From Anaerolineaceae bacterium UBA6801 (lineage in GTDB: Bacteria; Chloroflexota; Anaerolineae; Anaerolineales; Anaerolineaceae): a DNA stretch of 5,534 bases. Under the pieces are notes generated by a model. That model had not been told where the DNA came from, did not search any database, and was given only the letters and a program-made list of their open reading frames with translations. The stretch is taken from positions 1 through 5,534 of the forward strand of contig DKFH01000096.1 of assembly GCA_002452315.1 (NCBI GenBank). Direction: 5' to 3'. Position numbers and translations under genes: made by a program. This document shows positions 5,223-5,534 of this stretch, piece by piece; position 1 is the stretch's first letter; each line of letters starts with the position of its first letter.

Positions 5223-5534
5223 CTACATCCTGGGGGGTAAGGTGCGGGAGAGGACCTCGATCATCGAGAAGGCTTTGGCTGCCCCTTCAGCTACACAGGT
5301 GGTGGGATTATCGACCAGGTAGGCCGGGATGCCCAGGGAAGCGGTCAGGTAGCGGTCAATCCCGCGCAAGAGGGCGGTCCCGCCGCACATTGCCACGCCG
5401 CGATCGATGATATCGGAGATCAGCTCCGGGGGTGTTTTTTCCAGAACCCGGCGGATCATGCCGGAGATGTTTTCTAGCGGGGTTTGCAGGGCTTCGACCA
5501 CCTCATCCGTGGTGAGTGTGGCCGGTTTGGGCAA
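5223..5534 (-). CDS. mreB: Cell shape-determining protein MreB, C-terminal part (truncated by window edge)
   Basis: The last 103 codons of an MreB/Mbl-type bacterial actin, which polymerises with ATP under the membrane and guides lateral wall synthesis by the elongation machinery. The visible part matches the end of the family: LPKPATLTTDEVVEAL, then RVLEKTPPELISDIIDRGV (a hallmark), then the nucleotide-binding MCGGTALLRGID, then NPTTCVAEGAAKAF near the end. The first codon at the edge, TTG, is an internal Leu in family alignments and not a start; about two thirds of the gene, including the ATPase phosphate loops, lies outside the window. The C-terminus is ordinary, ending in PPRM. The mreC and mreD genes that often follow mreB are absent; instead the DUF6585-like gene follows after 13 nt. 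Whether this is MreB or the paralogue Mbl cannot be decided from this fragment. Confidence 0.95.
   Translation of the reverse strand: MPKPATLTTDEVVEALQTPLENISGMIRRVLEKTPPELISDIIDRGVAMCGGTALLRGIDRYLTASLGIPAYLVDNPTTCVAEGAAKAFSMIEVLSRTLPPRM

Noticed and set aside
4755..5240. Plus-strand open frame of 161 codons opposite the DUF6585-like gene
   Set aside because: It is the complement of a gene with clear membrane segments and consistent operon position; its own translation looks unstructured and has no plausible start site.

Overview
The window looks like a chromosomal segment from an anaerobic Chloroflexota bacterium, most likely Anaerolineae. This is an inference from three things: a typical Rex repressor, an MreB C-terminus, and DUF2207-like and DUF6585-like membrane proteins of types I associate with that phylum. 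Base composition is moderately GC-rich and coding density is high. No RNA genes, insertion sequences or CRISPR arrays are visible.

Layout, right to left on the minus strand: the 3' end of mreB (cut by the window edge) is followed after 13 nt by a two-TM membrane protein resembling DUF6585. That gene converges on rex (plus strand), and the two stop codons overlap by 4 nt. Upstream of rex is a 191-nt divergent intergenic region with several overlapping inverted repeats and a perfect TATAAT box. On the other side of it a minus-strand operon begins. In order it holds a small two-TM zinc-ribbon protein, a 583-aa secreted-and-anchored DUF2207-like protein, and a radical SAM/SPASM enzyme. The gaps are 3 and 54 nt. 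A possible fourth gene starts at the left edge.

The most interesting item is this last operon. The 583-aa membrane protein ends in a Gly/Ser-rich linker and then a tail of alternating Cys and Ala (seven Cys in 14 residues, closed by Gly-Gly-Gly-Arg). The next gene encodes a radical SAM enzyme with an N-terminal PqqD-like domain (a RiPP recognition element fold) and a C-terminal SPASM domain. That architecture is typical of enzymes that modify ribosomal peptides. I infer that the enzyme modifies the Cys-Ala tail of the large membrane protein, possibly forming thioether crosslinks, so the 'precursor' would be a membrane protein tail and not a small peptide. The tail uses all four Ala codons and both Cys codons, so it is unlikely to be a recent DNA slippage product. 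The pairing is inferred from adjacency and architecture only. I cannot tell without database searches whether this family has been described.
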